21,312 nucleotides of DNA from Jimgerdemannia flammicorona. Taxonomy: Eukaryota > Mucoromycota > Endogonomycetes > Endogonales > Endogonaceae. Under the pieces are notes generated by a model that did not search any database, was not told the origin of the DNA, and worked only from the letters and a program-made list of their open reading frames with translations. Every line of letters starts with the position of its first letter. The first letter of the stretch is position 1. The stretch is taken from contig RBNI01001689.1 of NCBI GenBank assembly GCA_003990745.1, positions 1 to 21,312 on the forward strand. Direction: 5' to 3'. Below are positions 20,405-21,312 of this stretch, piece after piece. The position numbers were made by a program, and so were the translations under genes.

Positions 20405-21312
20405 TGCTCCATTGCTCGTTATCTTGTGCATTTGCGTTGGCAGGACTGGGTTTATTGTTCCGCAGTTCGGCGGTGGATTCGTGATTTCCTTAGGCATCTT
20501 TTTTTTTTTGTTGCTTGTAATGCTTAGTTTGAAATCTTGGATAGTATTGCGGCTTGGGCAGATATAGCGAACGAGATATTTGTATACATTATGAATAAAT
20601 TGTGCCAATCATACGAATAAGGTCTTGACCTATTGATTTTCATGGAACTTGTAAAGTCATTCTTGCCGTGAACGTAATGCCACTTCATGGCGTTTATCAC
20701 TCTTCTAACCTCCGAACTATCGTTTATTCATACAAAACGAATGAGGCTGCAGTGTATATACTTTATGAAGAAAGAGGTTTAATAATTTACATTTACCTTT
20801 ATAATCTTCTCTATTAACATTATAGAATAAAGAGAAATAACACAAGTTACTTATCAGAACTGCTGGGGATGATATTAATTCTTAAATTTGTCGTTAATTA
20901 TTTAACAGATTACATGTAAGAATATTACTTTTTAAAACACAGTTTTGTGTTTATATCAAGTATTTAACCTATTACATAATAAGAAAACTCTTTGGCTCAC
21001 ATTTAATAGGCCTGTTGTATTAGGTATTGAGGAAGCACTAAATTTCATTATGATATCTAAGTATTTTATAAGGATTCTTCGTTGAGATGTTAAGATACTA
21101 TTGCAGTTTTAAATATTTGTAAAGATATCTAGTTCAAAGGAGTTCAGAACACCTGCTTATTGCTACAAAGAACCCGCCATTTTGGGACCCTTTGCGTTTG
21201 CTATCCGATGCACGTTCGGTGGGAGGTACCAAAGCAGATGTGCGCCCGACGCACGGTTTCGGCAGACGAAGCCTTGCGTGCGTGCTAGGTGTGTTGTATG
21301 TGTGTACGGAAA
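20405..21312. other. 3' flank, AT-rich, then GC-richer edge
   Basis: No gene is recognised. A hydrophobic frame (about 20412-20567) overlaps the end of the preceding gene in another frame and lacks its own start. From 20600 to about 21150 the sequence is strongly AT-rich with TTAATTATTTAAC-like tracts. From about 21165 GC content rises abruptly and includes a small hairpin, GTGCG-CCCGA-CGCAC (21240-21254). The rising GC may mark the beginning of a neighbouring gene or element cut by the window. Confidence 0.4.
20594..20599 (+). terminator. Poly(A) signal of the 459-aa protein gene
   Basis: AATAAA located 190 bp after the stop codon, at a normal distance for a fungal 3' UTR. It is the first canonical hexamer downstream of the gene. 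Confidence 0.45.

Noticed and set aside
20412..20567. Hydrophobic, membrane-like frame after the 459-aa gene
   Set aside because: It has no own ATG at a sensible place, overlaps the upstream gene in another frame, and includes a T-run that makes poly-Phe/Leu by chance.

Overview
The window reads as nuclear DNA of a filamentous fungus, most likely an early-diverging one (Mucoromycota-like). This is inferred from four things. Genes are split by short GT..AG introns of about 78 to 226 bp. TATA boxes lie a few tens of bases before start codons. Protein-coding islands are GC-richer than their AT-rich, homopolymer-rich surroundings. The SAM-dependent methyltransferase has the 'YLLP-ND..E..RLH.QHY' N-terminus that I associate with families expanded in Mucoromycota and Glomeromycotina. 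I could not run a search, so the taxon is an inference.

Layout. 1-2865: no gene I can defend, only short open frames, splice-like signals and a 45-bp tandem duplication. 2866-3201 (+): a small ORF with a damaged zinc ribbon whose spacing resembles the N-terminal ribbon of RNA polymerase I subunit A12. 3666-3870 (+): an ORF start carrying an ATF4/GCN4-like bZIP basic stretch without a zipper, probably a relic, running into the 3' end of the next gene. 3876-5303 (-): an intronless F-box/LRR-like gene. 5931-7358 (-): a five-exon class I SAM methyltransferase (306 aa). 7485-10411: no recognised gene; one minisatellite. 10412-11422 (-): an alpha/beta-hydrolase relic that has lost its nucleophile segment and carries an in-frame stop. 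11423-14022: unrecognised fragments. 14023-15460 (-): an intact five-exon alpha/beta hydrolase (351 aa) with a complete Ser-Asp-His triad. 15522-18141: no recognised gene. 18142-18448: two diverged tandem copies of a block that keeps a 16-bp palindrome. 18926-20404 (+): a two-exon gene for a 459-aa, probably nuclear protein. It has two internally similar YG.PL units (possibly OST-HTH/LOTUS-like) and several nested tandem repeats. 20405-21312: AT-rich 3' flank ending in a GC-richer edge.

Nothing indicates that these genes form one pathway. Four genes or relics in a row lie on the minus strand (F-box, methyltransferase, hydrolase relic, hydrolase), each with its own promoter region. The most unusual items are the 459-aa repeat protein with its upstream palindromic repeat block, and the relics of the hydrolase, zinc ribbon and bZIP, which suggest ongoing gene decay here.
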